Of a stretch of DNA of 64,000 nt, positions 1 through 10,946 are shown piece by piece (the first letter of the stretch is position 1; each line of letters starts with the position of its first letter). The position numbers and the translations under genes are program-made. The stretch is from Ditylenchus dipsaci (lineage: Eukaryota > Nematoda > Chromadorea > Rhabditida > Anguinidae): NCBI GenBank assembly GCA_004194705.1, contig SADC01000936.1, forward strand, positions 62,001 to 126,000. Reading direction: 5' to 3'. Below the pieces are notes generated by a model that saw only the letters and a program-made list of their open reading frames with translations, searched no databases and was not told where the DNA came from.

Positions 1-152
1 GCTAGAGAGAGAGAGACGATAGCACACGACTTCTTAATAGCTTTATTCGGACACAAACTGATCTGAACACAGACGTTCAGACCTTTATATACTACAAGAG
101 TAACAGACACGTTTTAAATCACTACGAGACAAATGGTGTTTAAACACAGTAC
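1..152 (-). repeat. Left LTR (3' LTR of the element)
   Basis: It is a copy of 2149-2305 with few differences. Read on the minus strand it carries a TATATAAAGG promoter-like box (about 83-92) and an AATAAA polyadenylation signal (about 41-46), and ends in a CT-rich stretch. It may be cut by the window edge. Confidence 0.85.
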
Positions 153-619
153 ACAACACTTTCCCCCGTACAATGGGTTGGGTGGACAGAGATTCTGAAG
201 AATTGGAGATTCGTTTCTTCTTGCAGCATTGGAGCATCTGTCTGGCCGAGGACTTGGATTGTCGCAGATTGGCACTTGAGGCTTCTTTGACCGTTCCCTA
301 CACCGACCATTGACGGAATCTCTGCTGTGACTGGAGAAGACGAGCGAGCTAAGCATGATGTTCCATTCCCTTTCCTTGAAGCGGAGCTGACTGGGAGATA
401 CTTGCTTTCAGGCGAGACTGATTAGCACAATGATGCGTCCACTCCTTCCCTTGATTGAAGACTGGAAGCGGAGCTGTTTGGGAGACGACATTTGCTGGAA
501 GACGAGTTGCTTGGCTTGTCACTTTCTTCTTGGCAGGCTGCACTTGAGAAGAGGACTGCAACTGAGAGCTTGGCAGACGACCAACAGGCTGCTTGGAACG
601 TCTTGTACTTGACTTGCGA

Positions 620-2118
620 TGAGAGCAGTTGCTTTTCCAGTGCATGAGTCCACAGATTGAGCACGGCGACGAAGGCTTGCTGCTGCGACCACTGGAAGGC
701 CGCTGAGGGCCCTGGCTACCAGTTGAGCTGAGCTGTAGCAGGTTGATTCCCTTTGACTGACGGAACTGAGAAGGCTGCTGCTTTTCTTTTTGATCGCTGC
801 TGATTGAGAGGCATGTCCAAAAATCCTAGTGCGTTGAGCGCATTGATCCCTAGGAGATTGATTGATCCATGTTGAGCCACCACAAAAGCTTGTTGACTGA
901 GCGACCATTGGCAGAGAAAGAGGCGATACCATCACCGATGAACTTGCAGCTTGACCCATTGTAGAGACGACCCTGCCATTTGCTTCGATAGATTGGAGGC
1001 CGACCAATTGCTAGGTAGGTTTCCTCATTGATTGCTGTAACTTCTGACCAGTGTCAAGAGTGAAGAGGACAAACCGCCATTGACTTGCACTTGCTTCTTG
1101 ATGAGCTGAGGCTTCTTACCCAACTGTTGAACTTGCACTGATTGCATTTGAAGGCAGTTGACCCCATAGCTTGATTGATTCGAAGACTTGACTTGCTTCT
1201 GGAACTTCTTCTTAGGCTGGCGGAACTGCTGAATGGCGTCACACTGCTTGCTCAGGTGACCAATTTTACCGCACTTGTGGCATTCAGCATTCTTGGAGCG
1301 GCAATCATCTGACCAATGCATTTGACCACAGCGAAAGCAGGCACTTGACGGAACTGAGACTTTGCTGACTTGATTGATGAACGGGCTGGAGGAAGGCTTG
1401 CTGACTTCTTTCCAGATGCTTTGCTTCAGCGATTGTTGACAGGTAGCTGGCAGCTTCTTCCACAATTTCTTCGAACTTGACTGCATCTCCCTTTTCGTTG
1501 ATTCGATGGAGAAGGCGGGTTCGGATAGCTGCATCTTGATTTGACTTGAGTCCTAGCAGTAGAAGAAGGCAATTGAACTCTTCCTCTTTGAGAGAGCTGA
1601 ATTTGAACAGACGGAGCTGACCCTTGAGACGGTTGACGTAGTGGCGGAATTCTTCCCCATCATCTTTGACCAGACGCAGGCATTCGAAGCGATCCACCAC
1701 CAGCGAGCGAGAATGAGCGAATAATTTTAAGAGACCACTAACCGTTTCTCCATATTGTAGTCGTCACATCCTTAGGCAGGCAGCTCTTGGAGTACTCGGC
1801 GAAGGCTTCGGCAGAGAGCTTGGTCATCAGGAGTTTCACTTTGGTCGCTTCCACCATGTTCGGAGCTGTGCAATCGAGAGAGAACTGGAACCGCTGCATC
1901 CAATTTTGGAACTTGTTTGGGTCACTGTCATCAGCGCTGAAAACTTCCATGTCTGGCAATTGCGGCAATGTTGAGATAGAAGGAGCAGGCATAGCATGTC
2001 CCATCACCACGATTTTGCTGCTGAAGAAGAGCCACCAATTTGAGTGATTGAAGCTTGTTGTTGCGCCATAGCTGATGATTGCTGTTCCACCATATTTCTG
2101 AGCTGGTCCACATCCATT
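620..2118 (-). pseudogene. gag-protease of the LTR element, frame-broken
   Basis: The reading starts at the ATG at 2118 (MDVDQLRN) shortly inside the right LTR. A capsid-like stretch follows (1740-2010, with DPNKFQNWMQRF; then 1305-1700). Next come two zinc knuckles (about 1235-1345): CFRCGQMHWSDDC, with a CX2CX3HX4C spacing, and CHKCGKIGHLSKQC, a classical CX2CX4HX4C. A retropepsin start with the LDTG catalytic motif lies near 1045-1060, and a later INLLGINAL motif near 840-870 fits the end of the protease fold. The pieces lie in different frames, with breaks near 2010, 1740, 1070 and 990. Gag would package the element RNA and the protease would mature it. I see no polymerase. The order gag then protease fits a Ty3-like arrangement, but the family cannot be fixed without the polymerase. 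Confidence 0.75.
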
Positions 2119-2148
2119 GCGACTGCGCCAATGTTGTATCCTTTGTTA

Positions 2149-2305
2149 GCTAGAGAGAGAGAGACGATAGCACACGACTTCTTAATAGCTTTATTCGGAC
2201 ACAAACTGATCTGAACACAGACGTTCAGACCTTTATATACTACAAGAGTAACAGACACGTTTAAATCACTACGAGACAAATGGTGATTTAAACACAGTAC
2301 ACACA
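2149..2305 (-). repeat. Right LTR (5' LTR of the element)
   Basis: Direct repeat of the left LTR. On the minus strand it holds the TATATAAAGG box (about 2231-2240) and AATAAA (about 2189-2194), so it would start and end transcripts of the element. The gag start lies about 30 bases inside. Confidence 0.85.
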
Positions 2306-2308
2306 GTA

Positions 2309-2908
2309 TGTATACCACATGTTCCCAAAACTGGGGTTGACCACATATTCGAACGTTTCAGGTCGTAATTAGTACGAAAAACATGTTTCCGGTGGCGAAA
2401 GACATCTGGAGCAAAAAAAAATTTTTTAAAGTGTTCAAAAAAAGTGTTGCCAGTGCCTGCCGAAGGCATGCAAGTGTGTATAAAGGATTAGCCCTTGGCC
2501 CGACAATGTACCCCAAAGGGCTTCCTATTGAATTAGGGTGCCTGCCGAAGGCAGGCAAGTGTGTATAAAGGGTCAGCCTTGGCCCCTAAACGCTAATGCG
2601 AGCACTGAATTGTTCGGGAACCCTTAAAAGAAACCCCTAAAGCCTCCGGGGGCTTGGGGGTGGGGGCTTAGGGTTGAGCTCCACGACACAAGCGCACCCT
2701 GGAAAGAATCGAGCAAACAGCAGTATGTTGGATCCATTTTCAGGGGCTTTATGAACCATGAACCCCATCCTGTGGTTTGGTCGATTCCAGTCAAATTTTT
2801 TTGCACATGTCTTTTCGTCACCGGAAAACATGTTTTTCGTACTAATTACGACCTGAAACGTTCGAATTAGGGGTCAAAACTTACTTTTGCGAACATGTGG
2901 TATACCAT
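2309..2908. mobile_element. Foldback element, about 100-base inverted repeats
   Basis: The arms at 2309-2410 and 2806-2908 are inverted copies (TATACCACATGTT at one end, AACATGTGGTATA at the other). The middle has hairpins CCTGCCGAAGGCAGG and a segment (about 2455-2580) that recurs inverted at 28,095-28,215. It abuts the right LTR. No coding sequence is seen. Confidence 0.8.
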
Positions 2909-3169
2909 AATCCTGCCAAGAAGGTAATAAAAGGGCGCCACTTTGGTGCCAGGACGTTAGAAAAATTTAACATCTTCTTGTTAGCGGGCCCTGTGTAATT
3001 AGTGGCCCTCTTTTATTCGCCCCCCCCTCCCAATACAGCATTTACAGCCTTTAAAATTCAAAAGACGCCAATTTAAATTTTCAAAACAATTTTTCGAAAA
3101 CTTTTTTTTTCAGAATCAAAAAAACCACAGTTTTCTTGTGAAATCGAAGTCGAGAACTTATAAATCGTA

Positions 3170-3415
3170 TAAGTACTTGTGGTGCAGTGAAATTAAAATA
3201 AGTCGTCCGAACTGGCTATATCGAGCAACGTTGGGCTCGACTAGTAAACGGTTTCTATATTTTAAAAAAATCTTTCTTGCAAACGAAAAAGAATTCGTAA
3301 ATACTATTGACAAAATTAGGGTGGTCCCGAGCGAATTCCAAATTTCCAAATTGCTGTGCTTATCAAGTTTCATTATCTTTTTAAAAGAACTTTTTTTTCG
3401 AGGGATGAGAGGCAA
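3170..3415. repeat. Partial copy of the GGTCC-ended foldback family
   Basis: About 230 bases match 28,740-28,965 base for base over long runs (for example GCAACGTTGGGCT and AGGGTGGTCCCG), ending in TATCAAGTTTCAT. Only one half of the inverted-repeat element seen at 28,598-28,968 is present. The open frames across it are products of the repeat. Confidence 0.7.
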
Positions 3416-3419
3416 TATA

Positions 3420-4560
3420 TTTCAATAAATTCAAGATTTTCAGTTCAGAAAGGGTCAGAAATGCTTTTTTTCTTGTCGAGCAAAAAAATTAGCTTATGAC
3501 GTGATTTTGTTACTTTTCATAAACTTGAGCGTGACGACCCCAAACGGATAATTACCAGCTTTCAAATCATACAAACTTCTGTTGCTAAAGCATCTTTTGA
3601 GAGATTTCACAAAAAGGTTAATATGATTTGAGAAAAAAAAATTATAAAGGATAGGAGGGAACTTTTTAGCTACTTTTCGACATTGGTTTTTTCTAGCTTG
3701 AAAATAACTATCTAAGAAGTAATTTTTTCATTTTCTACTCTCAGAAGGTCTGGAGGGTCAATAGCAAAAAATCAGCAGTTATACATCTCACATTGCACTT
3801 TGAAGTAGAAAATAAAAGAACTTAAATATTCATTTTACATGATAGCAATCATTGTTAAAAGTAGCCGTAAAAGTTCCCCTTTTATTTACAGTAATTTTAA
3901 AAATGTAATGATTAAAACTAGTAAAACTTTGATAATAAAAAAGTGAGCTGCTTAGTGATAAAAACGCATATTTTCACGAAAATATCAGTTTTTAATTAAG
4001 CCAACAAAAAAGTGTTTTTGACTTACTTTTTTCAACAATTAGTATTCAAAAAATGATAAAAACCTTTGTTTGTATTCATGGAAAAAAATTAATGAAGCTA
4101 GTTAGAAAAAATTTTAACTTTTTCTAATTATGTAAAAATGTGTTTCACCTAATTTATTTTAAAAGATATTCTTAATAAGAAATCAGTAATAATTCTTTTG
4201 AAAAATAAAAAAAATAAATAAAAAAAAATATCGTTTAAATTTTTTAATCGAAATTAATTTATTAATTTTTCGTGATAGTTCACTCGGATGGATTTTTTTT
4301 ACACTTTTACTAAAAGCTTAAGTTGTTAGAAAAGATTGATAAAATTGAAAAAAGGTGTGTTAATTTACAAGAAGGTGGTGCCAATATTTTGCTCTTTTCA
4401 ATTTATGAATTTATCGCCTAGCGAATCCAACCACACAGTCATCCAACGAATAAATTTAAATACACTATCTAAACTAGACTGTAGATTAATTAATAACTTG
4501 AATGCTAATTAAAAAACAAAAATAGTATTATTAAGGGTTTACTTACTAACAAGGGAACCG
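3420..4560. other. AT-rich spacer
   Basis: Very AT-rich sequence with long A and T runs. I see no open frame with codon structure, no splice-consistent exon and no clear inverted repeat. Confidence 0.6.
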
Positions 4561-4567
4561 TTTGAAC

Positions 4568-4668
4568 CAGTGTTGTGAATCTTAGAATTGCGGCACCGGC
4601 TCACGGCACCGACCCTGAAAATTTTCGGCACCGCAGCAGCTCACGCACCGGTCCCGCTTACAACACTG
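4568..4668. mobile_element. hAT-type MITE, word CGGCACCG
   Basis: The ends are CAGTGTTGT and ACAACACTG. The flanking 8 bases are GTTTGAAC (4560-4567) and ATTTGAAC (4669-4676), a 7 of 8 target duplication as hAT transposases make. The interior is a GC-rich array of CGGCACCG-like words in an AT-rich setting. Confidence 0.85.
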
Positions 4669-5411
4669 ATTTGAACTGTACAATTCAATTCAAAAATTCT
4701 GAGAAGGCTATCTTGTAGAAACACAGTCGATTTACTTAATGAGATATCAATATTTTTCCCACAGACAGAAAAAGTTTGAATCTGGAAACTCGAGAAATAT
4801 CAAGCACACAAACTGCCTTGGTCCCCCTTGTGAATTTTAACACGGAAATTCCGACTGCAATAACGGTTCATATAAGGGTTTCAGGACTTGCTGAGCACGA
4901 ATATCGCAAAAACGGACCTCCGAACATAAGTGCAATACCCTTAATTAGGCCAATTCTGACAGAGACTCATAAAAAAAATAGATAAGATTTTTCTTCAGGC
5001 TGGTGAGCAGAAATTCATGTAGCTCAGCATTTTTTATGCTCATTAAAAAGCCTTTGTCTAAGCTTTCTAACGGTATCTCGTATGCCTACATTCGAAAAAA
5101 TTTATCATGGTTAAAAATTCAAAAGAATCAATTTGGCTGTTTTTTTTCACTAACTTCTTTACATAAAGCATAATAAATTTTCGCGCAGATGCATTTAACG
5201 ATGAAACAGACGTCAGATTCGAACTCAGCATAAAAAAATAGCACTAGAAAATGCGTGAATGTCAAATAAAATGAACTTTTGAATGTCTAGCAAAAGTAAA
5301 AAAAGAGACCGCAAAAATATCTCAAAATAAAGTTTGCTTAAAAGAATTGCAAACTTGCAATTTTGACACCGAATTCGTGTTCAGCATCGATTCACTTGAG
5401 AAATTGCTCTT

Positions 5412-5541
5412 GGAAACAGAAAGTAACTGAGAAATCTTGAATTCCATTCGAGACAAAAACATTCAAATATACAATTGTTTAAAATACAAACGTTTTTTGT
5501 CTCGAACGGAATTCAATATTGACAGTTACTTTCTGTTTCCA
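5412..5541. repeat. Short foldback element
   Basis: The arms GGAAACAGAAAGTAACTG (5412) and CAGTTACTTTCTGTTTCC (5541 end) enclose a second inverted pair around GAATTCCATTCGAGACAAAA. The copy is almost wholly palindromic. A dispersed motif like GACACCGAATTCGTGTTC lies just upstream (about 5366-5384). Confidence 0.75.
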
Positions 5542-5623
5542 ACATGCTGAGTAAGGCTGTATTTCAGCATGTAATCTTTTTAGAGAGACCATCGCGCGAT
5601 CATGACTTCATGAAATGTAAATA

Positions 5624-5840
5624 CCGTATTTCCCTAATATAACCACCCCCTAAATTCAAAAAACGTGTTTGTGGCGTTGTGTTTTTGACCCACTTTTCGA
5701 TCACTTCTCCCAAGCAAGTTACCACTCCTTCTGTAGCTCATCTCACTGGCTACAAAATGGGTCATAACTTGCCTGAGAGAAGTGACGAAAAAGTGGGTCG
5801 AAAACGCAATGCCAAGAACACGATTTTGAATCAAAGGGGG
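5624..5840. repeat. Foldback repeat with a CCGTATTTCC end
   Basis: The left end after TA reads CCGTATTTCC, as in the CCGTA MITE family (36,023; 41,675; 44,197; 46,451). The arms at about 5650-5735 and 5755-5838 are inverted copies. No matching TACGG end is seen on the right, so the copy is truncated or rearranged. Confidence 0.6.
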
Positions 5841-5969
5841 GTAAGATGTGAAGTAATGTAAAAAGTAAAAAGGACATGCGTGAGATTTAACATCACATTT
5901 ACTCAAACTTAAAGTGTTCATATTGTGTCTTTATTTATTCCAATTCAAACAATATTTAATAAAAATCAA

Positions 5970-8404
5970 TCATCCAATATGATCTCTAACAACCTTAACA
6001 GCTTTTTCGTAGGTAATTGTAGGATGGGCAGTTAAAGCTAAAATTCTTCCAGCACATCCCAATTAACTTTGCTCAAATACTGATGACCAGTTCTCACAGC
6101 TTGAGAAAATAGCATAGTAATCATGCGTAGCTCAATTATCCGCTTTGGAGAAGACCATTTCTGGGTAATGCTGCACATAAAATTTGTTGTCAGTGATGCT
6201 CACCAGCACATCGCTCGATAGAAGATAGCAATGACAATAAGATACCAAATCAAAGTCTATATTGTGAGTTATACCAGACAAATAATCCAAGACAATACTG
6301 CTCCGACAGATGTAATCAGGACAGCTTTGTAGGAGTTAATAGATATAATTCTACAAATTACGTTCCTAAATTCCACCTTTTTAACTTTCTTGCTATGTGC
6401 CATCAGTGCCAAGTTTGTAAACATAAAATTCGCGATTAGCTAGCATTATTTCACCGATTGGAGAAATAGCCATACAATAGATACGATGATCATTCAAATC
6501 TAATAATTTTATACAGTTATCTCTGTCCACTTTGTATACGCCTCCCCACGCAATGTGAGTGCGCTATCAGAAAACCTGAAATTTTTTTTGGTACTTTCCT
6601 GTTATCTCGAATCATTTTTAGATGTACAGTCGAACCTCGATTTAGTGGCACCCGATTTAGTGGCACCCGATTTAGTGGCACCCTGAGGGCGATTTGGTTG
6701 GCCAGAGTTGGCCAAACTTGGCCAAAGTTTACCCCCATTTATGGCACCCTCGATTTAGTGGCACCTAAGGCTTGGTCCCTAGGGTGCCACTAAACGAGGT
6801 TTGACTGTATTAGTTTTGTACCAATTTCACACTGTAACCAGCTAAGGGTTGGCCGCTTCGCTGCCAAGAATAGCAACACTCCACATTGCAAGGGATAGGG
6901 GGAAAATAAGTTCGTATTTCAGGGTGAAATACTTGAGAATATTAAAAATACTTTATATAGGTACATCTTATATAAGGTACTTCTTTTAAAAACGTGAATT
7001 TGTGCAAAAACCGGTGAGAATCTGATCCCTTAGTATTTCTAGTTATTCACTACGGTACTTTCCCCTATCCCTTGCAATGTGGAGTTGTGCTGGTCTTGGC
7101 GCGAAGCGCCAACCTTAGCCGGGTACAGTGTGAAATTGGTACAAAACTAATTACATCAAAAATGATTCGAGAGATAACAGGAAAGTACCTTTTTTTGATT
7201 AAAACGTATGAAGGGCCGCCTGAAAGGTCTCACAAAATTCGAATTTCAAAATTTTCTCTTTTGCACTTTTGGTTTGATTTTTCAAACAGCTTTTTGTTAT
7301 TTGTCATTTTAAATGTACAGTCGAGTCTCGATTTGGGGACCGGCCCTAGGGGTACGTTAAATCGAGGGTACGTTATATCGGGGGTAAATTTGACGGAGTT
7401 TATTATTGGAGGACCCGCCCTAGGGGTACGTTAAATCGAAGGGTACGTTAATTGGGGGTACGTTGAATCGAGACTCGACTGTAGTTCATTTTGGCGTATA
7501 TCAAGGTCGAATCAAGACTAAAAAATATGCCGAAACATACAAAGAATAAATTTAAATATTCTAGATTTTGTAATGACCTTTATTGAAAAAAATTAAAATT
7601 TTTTTAGAATATAATTGTGTTGCGGAATAAGTCAACATTTTTTTATTTTGGCTCCCAACATAAATACTCTATGAAGTTTCAGAGTTTCTTTAAAAACTTT
7701 ATGGCCCTATTGTTTTTAGGATGCCACATTTTTGCCTTTGTCCCCCTGTTTTAGGGTGATCATAATCACAGTACCAACATAACTATAATGGACAGGGGGA
7801 CCAATGCATTTTGAAAAAAAAACACAGGGGGACCAAGGCAAAAAATGTTAGTTTTTTTTTAAACTTTATTTTACAAATTCTATGAAATAGGAAAATTCTT
7901 TTTACGAGCTATAAACTTTCGAGTATTTTTTTTTGCTTTAAACTTTAATTCATTTTATCAATTTTCATTTAAAAATCAAAAAAAATTACCTTTAGCAATA
8001 GCTATCTCGTAATCTTTTGGATACCAGAAATTATCAACATTAGGATAAATACATTGCCACTTGCAACATCCAAAATATCAAGACTGCCATGGCGGGGGTG
8101 GTTTTCATGGTTGAATCCAGCTATTGCAACTAAATCGTCTGTAGCAAACCAACCATATTGCAATAATGATACTGTGGACACACTTGCCAATCTACTGGAC
8201 TTAAAATTCTTTGTAGTCTTCACTGTCCAAGTCCCACACTCCATAATCCATCTTCTCTGGCCGAAACAAATAAATTGTTGTTAAGTATAGCAGTAGTCTT
8301 TTAGAATGATGAATAAAAAGTACGTATGCAAAAGAAGTCATAAATTCCATCATTGTCAGTGATTCGCCATAGAGTAATTGTCCATCTTTATGTCCAGTTA
8401 GCAA
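5970..8404 (-). CDS. WD40-repeat-like protein gene, fragmentary
   Basis: Several minus-strand pieces read as WD40-type beta-propeller repeats. A segment at about 8290-8404 contains LTGHKDGQLLYGES. One at about 8200-8280 contains LFVSAREDG followed by VWDLDSEDYKEF. One at about 8050-8200 contains GSLDILDVASGN. One at 6411-6540 contains NCIKLLDLNDHRIYCMAIS and LANREFYVYKL. One at about 6130-6340 contains VLVSITDNKFYVQHYPEM. A C-terminal piece ends ITYEKAVKVVRDHIG with a stop at 5970-5972. Pieces fall in different frames, some joined by introns and some by apparent single-base breaks. A large intron near 6.55-8.0 kb is filled with foldbacks. WD40 proteins are scaffolds, and the partner cannot be told from this. 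It could be a live gene in an error-prone assembly or a decaying copy, and the exon ends are approximate. Confidence 0.5.
6575..7195. repeat. Foldback element carrying an inserted MITE
   Basis: The left arm (6575-6895) and right arm (about 7062-7195) are inverted copies sharing GAATCATTTTT, TTTTGTACCAATTTCACACTG and CACATTGCAAGGGATAGGGG-type runs. The left arm is longer because the pogo-type MITE at 6627-6807 sits inside it; the right arm keeps the unoccupied site. Confidence 0.8.
6627..6807. mobile_element. pogo-type MITE, word GATTTAGTGGCACC
   Basis: It begins CAGTCGAACCTCGA and ends TCGAGGTTTGACTG-like, flanked by TA on both sides. The word GATTTAGTGGCACC and near copies occur about five times, three of them in tandem at the left end. 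The matching empty site in the opposite arm of the host foldback (about 7150-7160) has a single TA. Confidence 0.9.
7318..7481. mobile_element. pogo-type MITE, word GGGTACGTTAAATCGA
   Basis: Ends CAGTCGAGTCTCGATT and AATCGAGACTCGACTG, flanked by TA. The word GGGTACGTTAAATCGA and close variants occur five times, on one strand only in this copy. Confidence 0.85.
7735..7855. repeat. Palindromic repeat with CCTTTGTCCCCCTGT arms
   Basis: The arms TTTGCCTTTGTCCCCCTGT and ACAGGGGGACCAAGGCAAA flank a short core that holds a second copy of ACAGGGGGACCAA. The same 15-base motif recurs throughout the window in unrelated foldbacks. Confidence 0.65.
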
Positions 8405-8559
8405 ATGATTCGAATAACCACCTTAAGGCTACTCAAACAGTGTGTCTCATTGCTAGAATGTTTGCTTTGGAGTCCTTAAATTGTTTAACGTATTCTCATG
8501 AAAGTAACAAATTTGATGTGTTGCTGCACATCAAATTTGAATTGCATAAAAGAGAAACA

Positions 8560-9270
8560 TATTTATAAAACAGAAAAATAACAGAACCTGAAGGCGAGCA
8601 TCAGCAAATTTTTTTTGAATATTTTAATATTAATAACTTCATGCTAGTTTCCGAAACTAAGCAGAAAACTTAAAAATCTAGACAAAACGGTAAAAGTAAC
8701 ATTTTTCGAGAAAACGAAATGATTTGCTAAATCAAAGCCCCCCCCTCTCGCTTTTTATCCGTTTAACCCAAAGCGATTCGACCAAAAGCAGGTTCGTAAA
8801 TGTTTTCTATGAATGATTTTTACTTCATTTAAAAAAACTGGAAACACTGATTGATCACGGCAAAAAAATAGTCGCAATACTAGTTTTCAAGAGGTTGAAA
8901 AACAGAGTAAATAGCCTATTTTCACTAATTTTAAACTCACATGAGATCAAAGATTTGTTTTGCTAATGTTCCATGGATTTTAGTAGACTTCAAGTTTTAT
9001 ATCATTATTCAAGATAGACGAAAAAGGCGTACTAAGAACCCATTCATGCAAATCTTGTTACAAAATTTACATTAATACCCCTTCTAAAATAACTATGGGC
9101 CCAGAAGTGGGACAAAAGCTTTCGACCACAGCATTTTCAGTGTAAAAAAGGCGTTCAAGCTAAAATTTGGTTGCGTAAATGACAACAGAGCCTTTTTTCG
9201 CTAACCAATCACATCCAGATTTAAAGTAAGGTCTTATTTAGTTGGAGCCCAAAAGAGGTCAATTTTCATA
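8560..9270. other. AT-rich spacer
   Basis: No coding structure or clear inverted repeat is seen. A segment near 9220-9270 (TCTTATTTAGTTGGAGCCC) resembles 12,455-12,480, suggesting an old dispersed repeat. Confidence 0.5.
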
Positions 9271-9280
9271 TTGTACTAGA

Positions 9281-9706
9281 GTCGAACCTGGATGACCGGA
9301 TACGCCTAAAAGTTTATTCCCCACTGGTCCGACACTTTTTAGATCTCTTTTTGAATGTTTTTGTCAATTCTGTTTTGATAGTCTCGTCGCAAATATCGTA
9401 AGGATGCCATTTTTTCCAATTGTTTCAAAATAGAATAACTTTTCACTCTAAAAAAGCAAAACCTCGATAACCGCCCTTTTTCAGAATTAGGTTTCCGGTT
9501 ATCCAGGTTTTGCTTTTTCAGGTGAAAAGTTTTCAGATTTTGACTTTTTTTTTTTGATGAATCGGAAAAATAAGCATCTTTGCAATATTTGCGACCAGAC
9601 TGTCAAAGCAGAACTGACAAAAACATTCGAAAAGAGGTCTAAAAAAGTGTCGGACTTAGCTGGGGAACGAACTTTTGGGTTGTCCGGTTATCCAAGTTCG
9701 ACTGTA
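9281..9706. mobile_element. pogo-type composite MITE, word GGTTATCC
   Basis: Ends GTCGAACCTGGATGACCGGA and CCGGTTATCCAAGTTCGACTG. It shares interior blocks (GTCCGACACTTTTT, AATATCG..AAGGAT, GACAGTCT) with elements at 35,101, 38,277 and 47,570. A central palindrome (AAAACCTCGATAACCGCC / TCCGGTTATCCAGGTTTTGC) repeats the same word as the outer ends. Confidence 0.8.
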
Positions 9707-10055
9707 GTTTGATTTTTTGACCCAGAATTAACTTTATATATAACATCCAAAAATAAAGTAAAGATGGATAATAGGCGAAAACATATTTTTCACCAATTGT
9801 GGTCAGAATTGAAACATGACGTTATTCTCCACATACTTATTTTTTCGGCGAAACTTCTAACTATGTGAAGATATAAGAGTTTGTGACAGCCCACAATGTT
9901 TTTGTGCTAGAATCTAATTCCTAACATGTGCTTGCACTAAAATTTGTATCTAGTTTAGTTTTTGATGTTACACAATATAATAATACCTGAATAATAAATT
10001 TGAGTGGGCGGTATAATGGTAAGCGGTATAATACTCTGATGTTTTTTGGCATTTA

Positions 10056-10320
10056 CAGTCGAAGCAGGATACAACACCACACCAAGGGACCACCGCCAAG
10101 CGGCAGCGCCGGCGCTGGCGCCGTTTATGAAAAAGCCCGGCGGCAAACATTTGGAGCGCTGTCGGCGGCGCTGGCGGTGGCGGCGTTTTTGGCGCGCTGC
10201 AGGTAGGCAAGGACCGACCCTACATCGAGGGTTCACTTGACTCATTTTAGTCAAAACTGACCAAATCGGTCAATTTTTAATTGGTGTTATATAAGATTTA
10301 TGTTTATTCAGGTTCGACTG
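10056..10320. mobile_element. pogo-type MITE with a GC-rich insert
   Basis: Ends CAGTCGAAGCAGG and CAGGTTCGACTG with TA on both sides. Within it, 10,090-10,210 is a sharp GC-rich island of GGCGC, CGGCGG and CGCTGGCG words, unlike all surrounding DNA. It may be a second insertion, but I found no target duplication for it. Open frames on both strands here are low-complexity Ala/Arg/Pro and not credible proteins. Confidence 0.7.
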
Positions 10321-10329
10321 TACATCCGA

Positions 10330-10940
10330 AAATTTATTAGTTGAAAGGAGAAATCATATTTTTCATCAGTAGAAGTCCTTATGGTCTTTTTCTATTAAAA
10401 GGTAATTAATGATCCTGTTTACTATGAGTTTGCAAATGAAAATTTTTCAATAAACCACGATTTTAACAAATGATGGATCAGAATTTCGAAGCACTATTTC
10501 AGTGCAAAACAAGTATAAAACTAGACAGAGCTCCAAGCTTCCCAGTCGTCCGAAAAAAACCAATAAATGTGTTTTAGCCAGCTAAAAGGGAGCTTTTGAC
10601 AGACATTCTAATGTTATTGTGGCACACTAAAAACCACATGTAACATCAACAAAAACTTGTTTTGCACAAAAGTATTGTATCAACACATTCTTTTTGAATA
10701 ATTTATTCAGATCAATGAAAAATACACTGAGTTTTCAATAGAAGAAAGAAATTAGTTCACCCAGAAGTGTAATTATTTCAAGGTAAGTGAGATAAGTCAC
10801 TTTATCAAGCTCTTATTTGCCAACAACAAAATGCACACTACAATTTTTGAAATTTTGACACCGGATTCGTGCTCGGCATGATCGTTTTGCTCAGAAAAAC
10901 TTATTGCCGATTCAAAAAAGTACCACTTTGCTCTTTAAGT
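10330..10940. other. AT-rich spacer with one dispersed motif
   Basis: No exon or inverted repeat is evident. A copy of the dispersed GACACCGGATTCGTGCTC motif lies at about 10,857-10,874. Confidence 0.5.
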
Positions 10941-10946
10941 ATCGTG

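Larger units (their letters stand above)
1..2305 (-). mobile_element. Non-autonomous LTR retrotransposon (gag-pro only)
   Basis: Two nearly identical direct repeats of about 155 bases (1-152 and 2149-2305) flank a 2 kb interior whose coding sense is the minus strand. The interior encodes a gag-like protein and a broken retropepsin but no reverse transcriptase, RNase H or integrase, so any mobility would need enzymes from elsewhere. A purine run next to the left repeat (minus-strand GGGGGAAAG, about 153-162) fits a polypurine tract. The left repeat begins at base 1, so its outer boundary and target duplication may lie outside the window. Confidence 0.85.

Noticed and set aside
1..2305. Endogenous retrovirus with envelope
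   Set aside because: No polymerase and no envelope-like frame; the size fits a non-autonomous retrotransposon.
9955..10254. Several overlapping open frames on both strands (Ala/Arg/Pro-rich proteins)
   Set aside because: They come from the GGCGC word island, are of low complexity, and exist in many frames at once.
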